Shown: positions 61,340 through 64,000 of the stretch, piece after piece
Numbering within the stretch: the stretch's first letter is position 1
Layout of the letters: each line of letters opens with the position of its first letter
Source: Acanthochlamys bracteata
Taxonomy: Eukaryota > Streptophyta > Magnoliopsida > Pandanales > Velloziaceae
Assembly (NCBI GenBank): GCA_019914995.1
Contig: CM034144.1
Location: 2,759,489-2,823,488, forward strand
Direction of reading: 5' to 3'
Length of the DNA stretch: 64,000 nucleotides
Notes under the pieces: generated by a model
Told to the model about the DNA's origin: nothing
Database searches by the model: none
Seen by the model: the letters and a program-made list of their open reading frames with translations, nothing else
Translations under genes and position numbers: made by a program

Positions 61340-61760
61340 CAAATTTAATTTTCATCGTTGAATATAAAGAATTATGAGTTAGAATTTTTATAACAAAATT
61401 TTAGTTCTATCTAATTACTAATCGAATTCCATCTGCTCTCTTGATCAAGATTACAAAAAAAGAATAAATTTAAAAGCGTATATATTACTCCTTGATCAAA
61501 ACAACGGATGAAGATCGATTCGTAATCTGATTGATTTAAAATATTATCATAAGGATCTTAACTCATAGTGCTTAATATCTAATTATGAAAATTTTATTTG
61601 GAGTATTATAAGTGAGGCTGTGAGACCTCCAAATTCGATCTTTATTGTTAGATATGAAAATTTATGAGCTAAAAATATCCTAACAAAATTTCAATTTAAT
61701 CGAATAACAAATCAACCTTCAACGACTTCTTGATCATAATGACATAAAAAGAATGAAACC
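61340..61760. mobile_element. Foldback element family, locus B
   Basis: Three related arms. 61350-61450 has CGTTGAATATAAAGAATTATG and CTTGATCAAGATTAC. 61485-61605 is inverted (CCTTGATCAAAACAACGGATGA). 61640-61750 is direct again (TTGTTAGATATGAAAATTTATGAG, AACAAATCAACCTTCAACGA, TTGATCATAATGACA). They match the arms of locus A. The three-arm arrangement suggests two overlapping insertions or a partial duplication. Confidence 0.6.
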
Positions 61761-64000
61761 TAAAACAAACCTATGGAATTGTTATCAATCTTTTTTATAG
61801 ATCTATCCAGTACTTCTCAATGGAAAGTGTATCGAGGAATGTTATCATTTCTTTTCAATGGCGGATGAATTAAGCAAAGTTATATCCTCAATCTCAATGG
61901 TTATTGAAACACTATTAAGAAAAACAATGATATCACAAAGAAAGCTAATGAATGAATAGAAAACATATATAATATGATTTGTACAGCATCATAATATCAA
62001 TGCAATTGAATGAAGTCAACTGAAAATTTTTGAGAAAGAAAATATGAACTAATATTTTGTCCATAAACATTGCTGCTGTTTATGTATTTGCTAAACATAA
62101 CCAATATTTATGTCTAACTTTATGTAAAAGTACAATTCAATGCAATGGGAGAGTATGTAGCATCTTGAAAATAATAGTTATATTACAACAATGACCTGTT
62201 CTTGTATTGAATTATATTACACAAACATTGAAAGATAAAGTGTTTACATCAAGCTAGATTGCATAAATATAAATAAACCTTGAGCATAAACTACTCAACA
62301 TTTCCAGATTGCATAGACACTTCCATAAATCATTTCCAGATTAATAAGCATTTTCATATATCTCTTACACAATCACCGAAACAACTCGTTAGCTGTTACA
62401 ACATTCAGCACACTTTAAGCATTCTTCAAGTATTGAACATTTGCTTAGCAACTTGAAGCATCCAGGACACTTTACAAAATAGATCATTTCCGTATCAACA
62501 CCAGTAGCACCAGCTATATTCAGGTTCTGTCTATATGCTGTTACAACATCCAGTAGCACCTGCTGGATCTAATTGCATTAATAAGAGAATTAAAAGCAAA
62601 ACAAAAACATTGACCAAAGCAGCACAAAACAAATCAACCAAATCTATCAATTCACTAATACACTAAATCAACCAATACACCAATTTCAATCAAATCTACC
62701 AAAATTCAAAATTTATCAACCGTCGTGACAGCTAATTGAGACCCATTCTCCACTGAAGAAACCTGTTGATGTTTTAAGGTTTTTTCTTCCCTTTTAACAG
62801 AAATAAAACTTTCAGAACATGAAGGAGCTTCCGCAATGGAGCGACATCAACAAGCATTAAAAAGCTAAACACCGAATAGAACATCATAATAAAAACACCA
62901 CAAAATTTTGAAACTAGTTTTTTTTTTCTTTCCCGATAATTTCGAACAAGGACAACATGCGAAAGATCATTTTTTTTATGAAACATTAAGCAAAACCATC
63001 AAACAACTTTCCAGAAAGAGTAGATAAAATTTCGGCATCGTAACTCGAGGCCGAGATCAAATTTTTTTATCGGTGCTCAAAATCGAGCAATAAAAAAATG
63101 CTTATTTCACAGTCGTTTTGGCTCAAACTTTGACCGGAAGGGACAGATCTCTCCCCACAGCTCGACAACGGAAATTCAACCTCAAAACCTCTCCTCGCAG
63201 AGGCAAAATCGGAGGTCTAATTTCTGTTCAGCGGCGGGAAAGGACTGAATTTAGAAAGTTCACGAGAGAGACAACCTGCACGGCTATCGGAAGAGAGGAA
63301 GAAGAAATGAATAGAAGGAAAAGAATGAGAGGAATTGAAACAAGAAGAAAGTTGGAGGAAAATTGCCATAGGAGATCGAGAGAGAGAGAGAGACGAAGAT
63401 GAAACGGGGAAGAAATAAAAGAAAAAAATTTCACTTGATCTCGTCAAAAGGGCATGCCAACTAACGAGTGTACCCTTCGAGTCGGGACCCGGCCGTTTCG
63501 CTCTAATCTCAGCCGGTGGATCATAATCGATGGCAGAATTCAATTTGCACAGCTGTGTAGAAGCTGGTTTGCTACCGTCAGAATTGAGTTTGTTAGAAAT
63601 CTCAAACATTTTGATGATACTAGTGTATTTAAAAAGTATTTTCGAAGTTAAAGTAAATTAATTAGATATATAGAGTTGGACAAAATTAGAAGTAAAATTT
63701 CGCTGTGTTTAAGCTCATGGGAAAGCCTACTTTGTACATATATAATTTTCAACTCGGTCAACCAAATGAAGATCTCTTTATTGCAGTTGAAAGATGATTT
63801 GTTAAAGAGTAAATCTAGATAAGTAGGAAGGAAATCCATCTGGTATTAAAAATAGAAAAATTCTCAAACATTGCTAATCGTATGAGAAATTGATACAAAC
63901 AGCTGAGCAGCTAATTTGGACAGTAAGTTGCGTATTTCTGTGTTCAAGAAACGTTCCATGACCTGACTTTTCCTATGAATATAAGACAAGTTGAAGTTAT
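61761..64000. other. Right-hand end: no named gene
   Basis: A 32-codon minus-strand ORF (62487-62389) reads VKCPGCFKLLSKC with six further or paired cysteines; unrecognised. About 63120-63640 is richer in G+C and, on the minus strand, has a CT-repeat leader-like tract (63380-63400) before an ATG at 63369. It could be the first exon of a minus-strand gene, but no body was found to its left. Confidence 0.3.

Noticed and set aside
63217..63609. 130-codon minus-strand ORF
   Set aside because: Low-complexity Ser/Phe/Leu content from the CT-repeat tract; first ATG only at 63369 gives 50 codons.

Overview
This is a stretch of plant nuclear genome, almost certainly a eudicot; I cannot place it below that level. 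The genes have plant introns (GT...AG) and recognisable plant family members. They sit in very AT-rich DNA crowded with degenerate LTR retrotransposons, a LINE, CACTA-like and hAT-like DNA elements and short foldback repeats. Four complete genes are convincing: an LRR/proline-rich cell-wall protein (2875-4296, +); a three-exon arabinose-5-phosphate isomerase of the KDO pathway (8297-10540, +); an IRX15/IRX15-L-type DUF579 xylan protein (25611-26654, +); and a two-exon LRR receptor-like pseudokinase resembling At5g67200/At3g50230 (39225-30980, -). There are also the last three exons of a 2-oxoglutarate/Fe(II) dioxygenase (956-1491), a possible 89-aa orphan ORF (50707-50976), and broken pieces of a PH-domain gene (about 13.6 kb) and a VAP27-like gene (53.9-54.1 kb).

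Layout. 0-2.8 kb: 3' part of the dioxygenase, with a 537-bp hAT-like element in an intron. 2.8-4.3 kb: LRR gene. 5.0-5.7 kb: Ty3/gypsy integrase scrap. 7.3-7.9 kb: second hAT-like copy. 8.3-10.5 kb: sugar-phosphate isomerase. 11-15 kb: MITE-like AT-rich DNA and the PH fragment. 15.2-22.8 kb: a complete-length but dead Ty3/gypsy element with both LTRs, primer-binding site and polypurine tract, interrupted by about 2.1 kb. 22.9-23.3 kb: third hAT-like copy. 25.6-26.7 kb: IRX15-like gene. 28.0-29.3 kb: CACTA-like end with two units of a roughly 180-bp repeat. 31.0-39.2 kb: receptor-like pseudokinase whose 6.2-kb intron holds a LINE in the same orientation. 40.2-40.8 kb: fourth hAT-like copy. 41.7-42.1 kb: foldback element. 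42.4-45.6 kb: antisense Ty1/copia pol remnant with an internal tandem duplication, abutting an antisense Ty3/gypsy pol remnant (45.6-48.7 kb). 51.9-52.7 kb: fifth hAT-like copy. 53.9-54.1 kb: VAP27-like remnant. 56.6-58.8 kb: second CACTA-like element with five tandem units of about 178 bp. 61.3-61.8 kb: second foldback locus. The last 2 kb holds no gene I can name.

How the genes relate. Three of the four complete genes concern the cell wall: a predicted wall LRR/proline-rich protein, the isomerase feeding KDO into rhamnogalacturonan II, and the IRX15-type xylan protein. I read that as coincidence, because intergenic distances are large and there is no sign of co-regulation. The IRX15-like gene next to the At5g67200-like pseudokinase does match, from memory, the neighbour pairs At5g67210/At5g67200 and At3g50220/At3g50230 in Arabidopsis, so it looks like conserved gene order. 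I found no tRNA, rRNA or CRISPR array, and no convincing new biological system. The most unusual material is the organisation of the mobile elements.
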